A stretch of DNA of 64,000 bases from Bradyrhizobium symbiodeficiens. Lineage in GTDB: Bacteria; Pseudomonadota; Alphaproteobacteria; Rhizobiales; Xanthobacteraceae. Position numbers and translations under genes: made by a program. The stretch covers positions 5,396,501 through 5,460,500 of the forward strand of contig NZ_CP029427.2 in assembly GCF_002266465.3 (NCBI RefSeq), written 5' to 3'. Positions within the stretch are counted from its first letter, which is position 1. Each line of letters opens with the position of its first letter. The notes below the pieces were generated by a model. The model ran no database searches and had not been told where the DNA came from. It saw nothing but the letters and a program-made list of their open reading frames with translations. Shown one piece after another: positions 50,465 to 59,266 of the stretch.

Positions 50465-51276
50465 CACGCGGGCTCCATCTGCGCCTGGGCCATATAGGCG
50501 GAGAAGCCGTCGGCCGTCCGCGCGGCTTTCGCGTAGCGTGCGATCTCCGCGCTGTCTGTCGGATACTCGCCCCACAGGCCATAGGGCCACGCCCCCTTCG
50601 GGGCCAGCGCGACCGCCGTGACGTAGAGCGCGGGCAGCACGCCGGCAGCGCTCATCTCGTCCGCAAGCAGATTCTCCTCGACGATGCGCTCCACCGTGAC
50701 GAGCGCGATCCGCGAGGCGTAGGCCATCGCGGCAAGCTCGCGGCGCCGTCCGATCCAGACATTGCCGAAGCGATCGGCCATCGGCACGTGGAAGATCGTG
50801 ACGTCGGGCTTGATGGCGGGAATCAGCACGATCGGATCGCCTCCGTCCGCCATCGGATTGTCGACGACGCGCCAATCGTCGCGATGCCGGAGCAGATCCG
50901 TTCCGATCAGCCCCCGGAGCGGCATGAAGGGACTGCCCTTCTGCGCCGCCATCAGGCCCGCGTGGATGGCAGGGCACGTCGCGTCCTTGAGTCGAACCGC
51001 GCCTTCCTTGACGGCGGCGTTGAAGCGGGGCGCTCCGCCCGCTTCGCCAAGCGAGACGGCGCTGGTCTCCACCGTGCGGACCAGACCCGCGCCGACGAGC
51101 TGGTCGACCTGCAATCCGCCGGTCGGCACGCACACGAGATCGAGATCGCCCGCGCCATGCTCGATGATCGGCCGCGTCATGACCATGGAGACGCCGGCGT
51201 AATCCACCGGCAGCGCCACGCGCATGCCCGGCTCGATGTGCTTCGCCATTGCGCGAGGCTCGCTCAACACCATCAT
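50464..51276 (-). CDS. CoA transferase subunit A (glutaconate CoA-transferase-like)
   Basis: A 270-residue alpha subunit of a GctA-type CoA transferase, with GLQVDQLVGAGLVRTVETSA, RGLIGTDLL and HVPMADRFGNVWIG as family motifs. It is the first gene of the leftward operon. Two ATGs (51276, 51273) directly follow GGGAGG; the GTG at 51270 has the better spacing and could be the true start. The 17-bp palindrome at 51290-51306 lies just upstream. Confidence 0.85.
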   Translation of the reverse strand: MMVLSEPRAMAKHIEPGMRVALPVDYAGVSMVMTRPIIEHGAGDLDLVCVPTGGLQVDQLVGAGLVRTVETSAVSLGEAGGAPRFNAAVKEGAVRLKDATCPAIHAGLMAAQKGSPFMPLRGLIGTDLLRHRDDWRVVDNPMADGGDPIVLIPAIKPDVTIFHVPMADRFGNVWIGRRRELAAMAYASRIALVTVERIVEENLLADEMSAAGVLPALYVTAVALAPKGAWPYGLWGEYPTDSAEIARYAKAARTADGFSAYMAQAQMEPA

Positions 51277-51289
51277 CCTCCCTGCGATT

Positions 51290-51306
51290 GTTCTATATTG
51301 TAGAAC
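51290..51306. promoter_or_regulatory. 17-bp palindromic operator, left copy
   Basis: GTTCTATATTGTAGAAC, an inverted repeat of GTTCTA/TAGAAC around a five-base centre, followed by CTATTCCAA. It lies 14 bp before the CoA-transferase A gene and downstream of the leftward -10, so a bound protein would block transcription. The same sequence in opposite orientation is at 51486-51502. The IclR-family regulator at 55708 is the natural candidate to bind it. Confidence 0.75.
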
Positions 51307-51320
51307 ACTATTCCAAATAA

Positions 51321-51350
51321 ATGTTAGACGGATTTGAACGCGACTGTCAA
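51321..51350 (-). promoter_or_regulatory. sigma-70-like promoter for the leftward catabolic operon
   Basis: Read on the minus strand: TTGACA (51350-51345), 18 bp, TAACAT (51326-51321). The start point would fall near 51314, directly before the palindrome at 51306-51290. Confidence 0.55.
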
Positions 51351-51444
51351 TCTGACTTCACCGGATAGGCCTTTGTTTGCAGGGAATGTCGCCTGCGCAG
51401 GCGATCGCGGCGCGCGCGGCTGCGTCGCGGTTGAACGGCGCGAC

Positions 51445-51473
51445 TTGACAAGTGCGCGCGCTACGCCAACAAT
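51445..51473 (+). promoter_or_regulatory. sigma-70-like promoter for the rightward ABC importer operon
   Basis: TTGACA (51445-51450), 17 bp, AACAAT (51468-51473). The predicted start lies near 51481, immediately before the palindrome at 51486-51502. The -10 is less good than the -35. Confidence 0.5.
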
Positions 51474-51485
51474 AATTGGAATAGC

Positions 51486-51502
51486 GTTCTACAATATAGA
51501 AC
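51486..51502. promoter_or_regulatory. 17-bp palindromic operator, right copy
   Basis: GTTCTACAATATAGAAC is the exact reverse complement of the left copy. The adjoining bases also match (TTGGAATAG before it versus CTATTCCAA after the left copy), so a 25-base unit is mirrored with one mismatch. It lies 16 bp before the ATPase gene's ATG (51519). Confidence 0.75.
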
Positions 51503-51518
51503 ATGTGGGAGGGGAAGA

Positions 51519-52673
51519 ATGGGTGAGCCCGCGGCTCTGCGCACAACGCGCTCCGGCGACGTAGGCGCTCGGACGTCGCCGAGCGGCCTCCCGCGGGAGC
51601 GCGGCACCATCGGATCAAGCATCGCCGTCCGCGACGCCGTGAAGCGATACGGCAGCTTTCATGCGGTCGACCGGATCAGCATCGACATCGAGCCGGGTGA
51701 ATTCATCACGCTCCTCGGCCCTTCCGGCAGCGGCAAGACGACGCTGCTCAACCTCGTGGCCGGATTCCAAAGCCTCGACAGCGGCGAGATTCTCGTCGAC
51801 GGCAAGCCCGTCCACAACGTGCCCACGCACAAGCGCGGCTTCGGCATGGTCTTCCAGAGCTACGCGCTGTTTCCCAACATGACGGTCAGCCAGAACGTCG
51901 CGTTTCCGCTTCGCATGGCGGGCGTCGACCGGGCAACCACGGACCGACGCGTCGCCGAGACGCTGGAAATCATGCGCCTGACGGAGCATGCGACGAAGTC
52001 CCCCTCGCAGATGTCGGGCGGGCAGCAACAGCGCGTCGCGATCGCCCGCGCCATCGTCAGGAGGCCGAGGGTCGTGCTGATGGACGAACCGCTCAGCGCC
52101 CTCGACAGGCGGTTGCGCGAATCGATTCAGATCGAGATTCGCGACCTGCACCGGACCATCGGCAGCACGATCCTGTTCGTCACCCATGACCAGGGCGAAG
52201 CCCTGACCATGAGCGACCGCATCGCCGTGCTCAACGCAGGCAAGATCGTCCAGATCGGCCGCCCGCTGGACATCTATCGACATCCAACGGATCGCTTCGT
52301 CGCCTCGTTCGTCGGCGAGAGCAACCTGATCGAAGCGGAGATTCTGCAGAAGCGCGGATCGACGCTGACGATGAAGAACCGCGCGGGATACGTGTTCAGC
52401 GCCGAAAGCCGCGACACGATCGACGTCGGGCGCGCAACCGTGCTGGTGCGTCCCGAACGCATTGCCGTATCGAACGAGCCGACTGCGAATTCCACGCCCG
52501 TCAGCGTCACGTCTGCGATCTTCCTCGGCGAGATCCTGCGGATCGAGGCGCACATGGAGGGCGGAGAGCCGCTCCTGATCAGGTGCACCGACATGGCGGA
52601 CCGGCCCCTGCCCTCCGTCGGGGATCGTCTGCACGTGAGCTGGGGCGCAGCGGATTGCTGGGTGCTTGCATGA
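51519..52673 (+). CDS. spermidine/putrescine-type ABC importer ATPase (PotA-like)
   Basis: A 384-residue ATPase: Walker A GPSGSGKTT, signature MSGGQQQR, Walker B VVLMDEPLSALD, switch His in FVTHDQGEAL, then a C-terminal TOBE-like beta domain (VRPERIAVSNEPT). The first 35 residues precede the usual start and look disordered. It energises the fused permease whose start overlaps its stop (ATGA). GGAGGGGAAGA precedes the ATG. The pair of operators upstream implies induction by the operon's substrate. Confidence 0.9.
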   Translation: MGEPAALRTTRSGDVGARTSPSGLPRERGTIGSSIAVRDAVKRYGSFHAVDRISIDIEPGEFITLLGPSGSGKTTLLNLVAGFQSLDSGEILVDGKPVHNVPTHKRGFGMVFQSYALFPNMTVSQNVAFPLRMAGVDRATTDRRVAETLEIMRLTEHATKSPSQMSGGQQQRVAIARAIVRRPRVVLMDEPLSALDRRLRESIQIEIRDLHRTIGSTILFVTHDQGEALTMSDRIAVLNAGKIVQIGRPLDIYRHPTDRFVASFVGESNLIEAEILQKRGSTLTMKNRAGYVFSAESRDTIDVGRATVLVRPERIAVSNEPTANSTPVSVTSAIFLGEILRIEAHMEGGEPLLIRCTDMADRPLPSVGDRLHVSWGAADCWVLA

Positions 52674-54466
52674 GCTCGGCATCGATCGGCGTCCAGGCGG
52701 ACCGTCCTGCGGAGCTTGATCTCGTCAGGAGGCTGAAGGATCCGGCGCTGCTGCTGCTGCCGGCGCTTGCCTTCCTGGCCTTCATCTATCTCCTCCCGCT
52801 GATCGATCTGATCCGTATCAGCGTCAGCGGTCCGTCGTGGTCGTCGTATTTCGCGCGGGTGTTCGCGATACCGCTCTATTGGGATTCGCTCGTCCGCACG
52901 ATGCAGATCTCGGTGACGGTCGCAGGCCTGTGCCTGCTGTTCGGATATCCGACTGCGCTGCTCATACATCGCAGTCGCGGCATTGCCCAGGTCCTGATCG
53001 CGACCGCGATCGTGCTTCCCTATTTCATCGCCATCCTGATCCGGACCTACGCCTGGATGGTCCTGCTCGGCCGCAACGGGCCGGTCAACAAGCTGCTGGT
53101 CTCGATCGGCATATTGAGCGAGCCGGTGCAGCTTCTGTTCAACCGCGGCACGGTGCTTCTCGGAATGACCGCGGTGCTTCTGCCGCTGATGGTGCTGACG
53201 ATCTATTCCAGCGTGGCGCGCCTCGACCAAAGCCTGACGCGCGCGGCGCTGGCCAGCGGCGCCGGGCCTCTTGCGGCGTTCTGGCGCGTGTTGCTTCCGC
53301 TGACCTTGCCCGGGATGGGCGCCGGCTTCCTGCTGGTCTTCGTCGCCGCGATCGGCTTCTTCATTACGCCGACCCTGCTCGGGGGACCCGGTGACCAGAT
53401 GTTCGCCATGCATATCACCCAGCAGGCGGACTCGGTCACGTCGGAGGGATTCCTGCAAGCCTTGGGCGTGGTGCTGCTGACGATCACGCTGGCGGTGGTC
53501 GCGGTGGCCGGACGTTTCCTCGGATTCGAGTTCATCTGGGGCGGCCGCAAGCTGACGGAGGCCGCGCCGAGAGCCACAGATCGCCACGCTGGCGACGTCG
53601 GCCGCCGCAGCTTCGGCGCCTCGGTTGCCGATTTCATCGGTTGGCCGCTCCTGCGGCTGTTCGGGCGGCTGCCGGCGAGCTGCGGGGCCTGGACCGTGCG
53701 CCTCATGGGCGGCCTGGTCATTGCCATTCTCATCCTGCCGATCATCGTGGTGATGATCATCTCCTTCAGCAGCGCGAGCTATCTGACCTTCCCGCCGCCG
53801 GGCTTTTCATTGCGCTGGTATGAGCAGTTCTTCTCCGATTCGAACTGGATGCGGGCGTTCTGGACATCCCTGGTCGTCGCGGCGATGTCGGCCGCGATCG
53901 CGATCGCGCTGGGCGCCTCGGCGGCCCTCGGCATCGTCAGGAGCAACATTCGCGGCAAATCAGCCATCATGCTGCTTCTCGTGAGTCCGATCATCGTTCC
54001 TCCGGTCGTGCTCGGCCTGTCGCTCTACAGCCTGTTCCTGCGTTTCGATCTCGTCGGCTCCGTGTTCGGCCTTGCCGCCGCGCATGCGATCGGCGGCCTT
54101 CCCCTCGTCGTGGTGATCCTGTCCGCCTCGCTTCAAGGCGTCGATACCAGGCTCGAGCAGGCAGCGGCCGTCCATGGCGCGTCCTCCCTGACGGTGTTCC
54201 GCCTGGTGACGCTGCCGGCCATCATGCCGGGCCTTGCCGCAGCGACGTTCTTCGCCTTCCTGCATTCGTTCGATGAACTGGTGTTGACGCTGTTCCTGTC
54301 GAGCGCGGAGCTGAAGACGCTTCCGCTGATGCTGTGGGGCGACGTCAACTATCGGCTCAACCCGGTGCTGGCCGTGGTCTCGACGCTGGAGGTGCTGCTG
54401 GTGGTCGCAGGGCTCGCCCTTGCACGCCCCGTTCTCGCGACGTCGCGGAAGGCGACGTCACAATGA
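52670..54466 (+). CDS. fused ABC importer permease (PotB-PotC in one chain)
   Basis: A 598-residue permease in which two binding-protein-dependent permease domains are joined. The first (about 25-290) has its EAA coupling loop near ALASGAGPLAAFWRVLLPLT, the second (about 340-590) near AAVHGASSLTVFRLVTLPA. A cytoplasmic linker of about 45 residues (TEAAPRATDRHAGDVGRRSF) joins them. Canonical Pot systems use two separate ~280-residue proteins. About twelve to thirteen membrane helices are expected. Confidence 0.88.
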   Translation: MSSASIGVQADRPAELDLVRRLKDPALLLLPALAFLAFIYLLPLIDLIRISVSGPSWSSYFARVFAIPLYWDSLVRTMQISVTVAGLCLLFGYPTALLIHRSRGIAQVLIATAIVLPYFIAILIRTYAWMVLLGRNGPVNKLLVSIGILSEPVQLLFNRGTVLLGMTAVLLPLMVLTIYSSVARLDQSLTRAALASGAGPLAAFWRVLLPLTLPGMGAGFLLVFVAAIGFFITPTLLGGPGDQMFAMHITQQADSVTSEGFLQALGVVLLTITLAVVAVAGRFLGFEFIWGGRKLTEAAPRATDRHAGDVGRRSFGASVADFIGWPLLRLFGRLPASCGAWTVRLMGGLVIAILILPIIVVMIISFSSASYLTFPPPGFSLRWYEQFFSDSNWMRAFWTSLVVAAMSAAIAIALGASAALGIVRSNIRGKSAIMLLLVSPIIVPPVVLGLSLYSLFLRFDLVGSVFGLAAAHAIGGLPLVVVILSASLQGVDTRLEQAAAVHGASSLTVFRLVTLPAIMPGLAAATFFAFLHSFDELVLTLFLSSAELKTLPLMLWGDVNYRLNPVLAVVSTLEVLLVVAGLALARPVLATSRKATSQ

Positions 54467-54492
54467 TCGATTTCAACTGGAGGAAAGAGAAA

Positions 54493-55587
54493 ATGCTGGG
54501 AATGAAACGCTGGCGGCTATCGGCTTCCGTATTGGCCTCGGCCCTGTTCGTCGCGATGGGAACGGGTCTGGCTCAAGCGCAGAGCAACGTCGTGATCATG
54601 CAGGATCCGGGCGGCGGGTATGGCGATGCATTGCGCAAGGTCATGTACGAGCCGTTCGAGAAGGAGACCGGCATCAAGGTCGTCACCGTCCAGGAAGCCC
54701 GTAGCGGCCCGCGCATCAAGGCTCAGGCCGAAGCCGGCAAGGCGCAATGGGACCTGACGTTCATCTTCGACCAGGAGACGAAGCTGCTCGGCGACTGCTG
54801 CCTGGCCGATATCGACTATTCCAAGCTGTCGGACGGGGCGAAACAGACGCTGGCGGCGATGCCGGACAATTTGAAGCGCAAGAAGGGCGTGGCCTTGCAG
54901 GTGATCGGCGTCGGCCTCGTCTACAACAAGGACAAGTTCAAGGGCGAAAACGTACCGACGAGCTGGGCCGACTTCTGGGACGTGAAGAAATTCCCCGGCC
55001 GGCGTTGCATGCCGGCCTGGCCGCGTTTCGTGTTCGAAGCGGCGCTGATGGCCGATGGCGTGGAGAAGAGCAAGCTCTACCCGATCGACATGGAGCGGGC
55101 GCTGAAGAAGGTCAAGGAGATCAAGCCCCACATCGCCAAATGGTGGACGACGTCCGCACAGCCGCCGCAACTCCTGCTCGACGGCGAGGCCGACATGTGC
55201 ATGGCCTACACCGGCTCGATGAGCAAGCTCGCCCTGGAGGGCGCGCCGATCGACCTGACCTTCAACCAGGGCTTCGTCTACTACGACTTCTTCTCGATCC
55301 CCAAGGGGGCGCCAAACTACGACAACGCGCTGAAACTGCTGTCCTGGCGGCTCGAGCCCAAGCGCGCGGCGCAGCTGACCTCGACCTTCCCGGTCGCCCT
55401 CCCCTCCCGGGTCGTGTTCGAGGCGGCGACCGACAAGAAGCTCGCCCGCTACTGGGCCAACAACCCGGACAACATCTCGAAAGCGATCGAATGGAGCCCG
55501 GATTACTGGGGCGCAGCTTCGCCGGCCGGAAACTCTACCAACGAAGAGTACGGCCAGGAGAAGCTCAACGCCTTGCTGGCTCAATAA
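54493..55587 (+). CDS. ABC importer substrate-binding protein (PotD/SBP_bac_8-like)
   Basis: A 364-residue periplasmic binding protein. ATG 54493 follows AGGAAAGAGAAA and gives signal peptide MLGMKRWRLSASVLAS...AQAQ; an upstream ATG at 54463 lacks a site. The mature part begins NVVIMQDPGGGYGDALRKVM and contains FNQGFVYYDFFSIPKGAPN, as in polyamine/iron-type SBP_bac_8 proteins. The true ligand is probably the acid or sugar processed by the divergent operon, not necessarily a polyamine. Confidence 0.87.
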   Translation: MLGMKRWRLSASVLASALFVAMGTGLAQAQSNVVIMQDPGGGYGDALRKVMYEPFEKETGIKVVTVQEARSGPRIKAQAEAGKAQWDLTFIFDQETKLLGDCCLADIDYSKLSDGAKQTLAAMPDNLKRKKGVALQVIGVGLVYNKDKFKGENVPTSWADFWDVKKFPGRRCMPAWPRFVFEAALMADGVEKSKLYPIDMERALKKVKEIKPHIAKWWTTSAQPPQLLLDGEADMCMAYTGSMSKLALEGAPIDLTFNQGFVYYDFFSIPKGAPNYDNALKLLSWRLEPKRAAQLTSTFPVALPSRVVFEAATDKKLARYWANNPDNISKAIEWSPDYWGAASPAGNSTNEEYGQEKLNALLAQ

Positions 55588-55602
55588 GCAGGCCGATCCG
55601 CA

Positions 55603-55634
55603 GATGTCCCCGATCCGCTGGGATCGGGGACATC
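55603..55634 (+). terminator. strong hairpin after the binding-protein gene
   Basis: GATGTCCCCGATC (55603-55615) pairs perfectly with GATCGGGGACATC (55622-55634); with the flanking C-G the stem is 14 bp and the loop GCTG. It lies 15 bp after the binding-protein stop. No U-run follows, so it may act as a processing or Rho-assisted end that separates the importer operon from the IclR gene. Confidence 0.7.
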
Positions 55635-55707
55635 CGATCCCCGGGACTATGGCCGACCGCCCGACCATGCTAGATCGGACGAAAGATCATTCTATTTCGG
55701 CGGACGG

Positions 55708-56529
55708 ATGGACAAGGCTTTTATCAAGGGACTGCGTCTGCTGGAAACGCTTGCTCTGAGCGAGCAGCCTCGCGGGGTCACGGACCTCGCGAGCGAGTTG
55801 AAGCTCACCAAGAGCAACGTGCATCGGCTGCTGATGACCTTGCAGTCCCAAGGATACGTGCGCCAGATCCCCCCACACAGCATGTATGAGCTCACGACCA
55901 AGATCTGGGCGCTGGGCAGCCACGTCATCCACCGGATGGACCTCATCAACGTCGCGCGGCCGGCGATGACGAAACTCGCCGAAATCACCGGCGAAACCAT
56001 TCATCTTTCGGTGCTCGAGGACACCGAAGTCGTCTACGTCGACAAGATCGAAAGCGCTCACCATATTCGCGCGCACACCAGCGTGGGTATGCGTGCCCCC
56101 GCCTTCACCATGGCGACAGGAAAGGCGATGCTCGCATATATGCCGGATGACTACCTCGAGCGGTTCCGGCCGCATCTCCGGCGGTACACCGAAGCGACGC
56201 GAACGACGATCAAGGAGCTGCGCGACGACATCGAGCTGGCGCGCGCGCAGGGTTACTCTTCCGTGCTGCATGGCGAGTGGCGCGAGGGCATCGCGGCCTG
56301 CGCTTGCGCGATCCTCGGCCGCTCCGGCGAACTCGTCGGAGCGATCGGTATGTCCGGCCCCGACAGCCGCATCAAGCGCAAGCAGATCAAGGAATATTCA
56401 GTTCACGTGATGGAGGCAGCCCGAACCATCGGCGCCGCCCTTGGCTATTCCAGGCCGGCGGCATACCCCGCCGTCAAAAGCCAATCGTCGGATCCTGCGC
56501 CTTCACATCAATCACGACGCGCCCCTTGA
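55708..56529 (+). CDS. IclR-family transcriptional regulator
   Basis: A 273-residue IclR regulator: N-terminal winged helix (GVTDLASELKLTKSNVHRLL) and C-terminal effector domain (VYVDKIESAHHIRAHTSVGM; GYSSVLHGEWREGIAACACAIL). The last ~25 residues are a Ser/Pro/Gln-rich tail beyond the usual end. It lies immediately downstream of the importer genes and is the only regulator near the mirrored 17-bp operators at 51290 and 51486, so it is the likely repressor/activator of both divergent operons. Confidence 0.88.
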   Translation: MDKAFIKGLRLLETLALSEQPRGVTDLASELKLTKSNVHRLLMTLQSQGYVRQIPPHSMYELTTKIWALGSHVIHRMDLINVARPAMTKLAEITGETIHLSVLEDTEVVYVDKIESAHHIRAHTSVGMRAPAFTMATGKAMLAYMPDDYLERFRPHLRRYTEATRTTIKELRDDIELARAQGYSSVLHGEWREGIAACACAILGRSGELVGAIGMSGPDSRIKRKQIKEYSVHVMEAARTIGAALGYSRPAAYPAVKSQSSDPAPSHQSRRAP

Positions 56530-56546
56530 TCTTGCCGTCGCCGGAT

Positions 56547-57851
56547 TCACCCCCCGCGCCGCAATGCGGCCAACTCTTCGAGAAGGGCTACGGTGGTCGT
56601 CAGGCTCTGGCTCGGCGGAGTCATCAGACTGGCCACCTGCCGCGCCCGAGCTGCACAGCCTGGCTCCAGAACGGTCCTCAGGTCATGGCGAAGGGTCGCT
56701 CGCGTCGTTGCGGAGAAACGACGCGAGGTGCCGACACCCAGGCGCCTGATCTGTGTCGCCCAAACCGGCTGGTCGGCGCCGATCCAGAGCACAAGAGTTG
56801 GAACGCCGGAGCGCACGCTGGCGGCCGTGGTGCCGGCGCCGCCATGGTGAACAGCGGCGCGGCATCGCGCCAGGACCGCGGCGTGATTGACCGAAGGCAC
56901 GACCATGACGTCCAGCGTGGCGGCCGTGCGTTCAAGCGGCATAGCGCCCGAACAGATCAGGGCACGCTCTCCGAGTTCCCGGCACGCATTTGCGATCATC
57001 GCAACGGTCTCGGCCGGCCTGTCGACCGGCATGCTGCCGAACCCGAAATAAATTGGCGGCCAGCCGGCGGCGATCCAGGAATTCACGGAATCATCGAAGT
57101 CGGTGGCGGATTGCAGGGTCAGTGTGCCGACCAGCGGCCTCTTCCAGCCCCATTGCGCCTCGAGCCCGGGGAAGAACACCTTGTCATAGGCTTGAATCTC
57201 CAGCACGCCGGATTCGACCATACGGCGCACGGCACGAATTCTGGAGTGCGGAAGCCCAAGGGCTCGGCGCTGCGCGTTATAGGCCGGCCGCAACAGGCGC
57301 CAGTGCGACCACTCGGCGACCGACCACAAGGGTTCGACCAGACTCAGGGGTAATCGAACCGGCAGGATGTGGTTGTTCGCCCGAACGGGGAAGTAATGAA
57401 GGGCGGCGAACGGCACCCCATGGGCCTCTGCAACGTTGGCGGCCAGCTCCTGATAGGTCGTACCGCTCAGAATCATATCGGCGCCGGTCACCTGCCTGGT
57501 CAGGGTCGCGCTCATGTCCGCCCAGCCGTCGGCGAGGTACTCTCGCGCCTGCCTCAGCACCTTGACCGGATTACGCAACTTGAACCAGTCGTGAAAAACC
57601 TCCGCCTCGAGCTGGCGCTGGGAATCGGGGCCGTAACAATCCACCGAGCATAGACCGGCCGATTTGGCGAACCCGACGAGATTGGGAGGCACGGCCATCC
57701 TAACGTCGTGACCGCGGCGCTGCAGCTCACGTGCAACCACAGCCGCAGGCTCGATGTCTCCTCGTGTCCCGTGGACTGCGATGGCAAACTTGATGGTCCC
57801 GCTCCGGTTTTCGCGGAGCCGAGTATGGCGGTCGCGCGGCGCGGGTGCCAT
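56547..57851 (-). CDS. GT1-family glycosyltransferase (MGT/RhlB-like)
   Basis: A 434-residue GT-B glycosyltransferase. The acceptor half starts KFAIAVHGTRGDIEPAAVVA, the opening seen in sterol glucosyltransferase, RhlB and macrolide transferases. The donor half has VHHGGAGTTAASVRSGVPTL with the conserved His-His-Gly-Gly and a final IGADQPVWA, corresponding to the donor-sugar Asp-Gln pair. It transfers a sugar from a nucleotide donor to a lipid or hydroxylated acceptor. It diverges from the exporter genes. Confidence 0.87.
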   Translation of the reverse strand: MAPAPRDRHTRLRENRSGTIKFAIAVHGTRGDIEPAAVVARELQRRGHDVRMAVPPNLVGFAKSAGLCSVDCYGPDSQRQLEAEVFHDWFKLRNPVKVLRQAREYLADGWADMSATLTRQVTGADMILSGTTYQELAANVAEAHGVPFAALHYFPVRANNHILPVRLPLSLVEPLWSVAEWSHWRLLRPAYNAQRRALGLPHSRIRAVRRMVESGVLEIQAYDKVFFPGLEAQWGWKRPLVGTLTLQSATDFDDSVNSWIAAGWPPIYFGFGSMPVDRPAETVAMIANACRELGERALICSGAMPLERTAATLDVMVVPSVNHAAVLARCRAAVHHGGAGTTAASVRSGVPTLVLWIGADQPVWATQIRRLGVGTSRRFSATTRATLRHDLRTVLEPGCAARARQVASLMTPPSQSLTTTVALLEELAALRRGG

Positions 57852-57901
57852 CGGCTATGTTTAACACCCTGAGAAGATTTGGAGAATACGAACTGATGGA
57901 T

Positions 57902-57943
57902 GTCAAGCGCGGCGCTTTCTGCTAATTGACAGTGGTCAAGCGC
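57902..57943. promoter_or_regulatory. direct repeat GTCAAGCGC and a FixK2/FNR-like palindrome
   Basis: In the 167-bp spacer between the divergent glycosyltransferase and exporter genes, GTCAAGCGC occurs at 57902-57910 and 57935-57943, 33 bp apart. The second copy overlaps TTGACAGTGGTCAA (57926-57939), an exact TTGA-N6-TCAA palindrome that also contains a TTGACA -35-like hexamer. Which reading is right cannot be decided from sequence. Confidence 0.35.
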
Positions 57944-58018
57944 ATGGCTTACGGCTTTCTCGATTAGACATTTTCTTCAAAGTCTGCGCTGTTTTGTTCG
58001 AAAGTCCATGATCAGACC

Positions 58019-59266
58019 ATGACTTTGCCCCAGGCCCTGAGCGACGGCGCACCCGACGCCTCCGATCTGTCCGCCCTTGCCATCGACCGTAGCGCTGGCT
58101 CGCGGCGCCGCAGGCAATCCCGCCGCCTCCTGGGACGGGTCTTTCTCGTCGCGCTGCTCGTCGGCATCGCCGGCGCGATCTGGGTGTGGCGGCGGCATAC
58201 GCAGATCGTCGTCGAAACGGCGGTCGTCTACTCCGTCTATCCGTCGCAGGCGCTGACGCTGCTGAACGCGACAGGGTACGTCGTTGCGCAACGCAAGGCG
58301 TCCGTCGCCTCGAAGGCGACAGGCCGTCTCGAATGGCTCGGTGTGCTCGAAGGCAGCAAGGTGCACGAGGGTGAGCTGATCGCCCGGATCGAGAGCAGCG
58401 ACACGGCGGCGGTGCGCGACCAGGCAGCCGCCAACGTGCAGGTTGCGGAGGCCAACCTCGCCCAGGGGCGGGCGGAGCTCACGCAGGCGGAAATCGCGTT
58501 CAAGCGCTCCGAGGCCCTCGGCGAGAAGAACATCATCAGCGACTCGTCGCGCGAAAGCGCCGAGGCACGCCTCGCCAAGGCGCGCGCTGCCTTTGCCGGA
58601 TACGGGGCCGCCATCGCCGCGGCGCAGGCCAATCTCCGCGCCTCCGAAGTTGCCGTCGGGCAGACCCAGATCCGAGCGCCGTTCGACGGCGTCGTCCTCA
58701 CCCGGCACGCCAACGTGGGCGACACGATCACGCCGTTCTCGCAGGCGGTCGACACAAAGGGCGCGGTCGTCACCATTGCCGACATGGACTCGCTGGAAGT
58801 GGAAGCCGACGTGGCGGAGTCGTCGTATCTCAGCATCCACGTCGGACAGCCGGTCGAGATCCAGCTGGACGCGATCCCCGGCGAGCGTTTCGAGGGCGTG
58901 GTCAGCCGGATGGTGCCGACCGTGGATCGCGCCAAGGCGTCGACCCTCGTGAAAGCCCGGTTCGTGCAGCGCGACCCGAGAATGCTTCCGGACATGAGCG
59001 CCAAGGTGGCTTTCCTCGAGCGTGAAGTTTCCGAATCGGAGCGCAAGCCTGTTCTTGCAGTGCCGATGGCGGCCGTCTTCGAGCTCGATGGGCGACAGCA
59101 TCTCTATGTCGTCGAGGATGGCAAGGCCCGTCTGCGGAGCGTGGATCTCGGAGCGAAGGTGGGCGATCAGATCGAGGTCCGCGACGTCAAAGCCGGCACG
59201 CGCGTAGTGGTCCGGCCGCTGGAAGATCTGGTCGACGGGCGCGCAGTGAAGCAGGCCACGAAGTGA
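58019..59266 (+). CDS. periplasmic adaptor protein (HlyD/MacA-type)
   Basis: A 415-residue membrane-fusion protein. The cytoplasmic start has an RRRRQSRR cluster, then one membrane helix (about 40-57, LLVGIAGAIWVW). A biotinyl-lipoyl domain, a coiled-coil hairpin (about 140-220, QVAEANLAQGRAELTQAE and following) and a beta-barrel follow. It connects an inner-membrane MacB/LolCDE-like exporter to the outer membrane. Its stop overlaps the ATPase start by four bases. Confidence 0.88.
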   Translation: MTLPQALSDGAPDASDLSALAIDRSAGSRRRRQSRRLLGRVFLVALLVGIAGAIWVWRRHTQIVVETAVVYSVYPSQALTLLNATGYVVAQRKASVASKATGRLEWLGVLEGSKVHEGELIARIESSDTAAVRDQAAANVQVAEANLAQGRAELTQAEIAFKRSEALGEKNIISDSSRESAEARLAKARAAFAGYGAAIAAAQANLRASEVAVGQTQIRAPFDGVVLTRHANVGDTITPFSQAVDTKGAVVTIADMDSLEVEADVAESSYLSIHVGQPVEIQLDAIPGERFEGVVSRMVPTVDRAKASTLVKARFVQRDPRMLPDMSAKVAFLEREVSESERKPVLAVPMAAVFELDGRQHLYVVEDGKARLRSVDLGAKVGDQIEVRDVKAGTRVVVRPLEDLVDGRAVKQATK

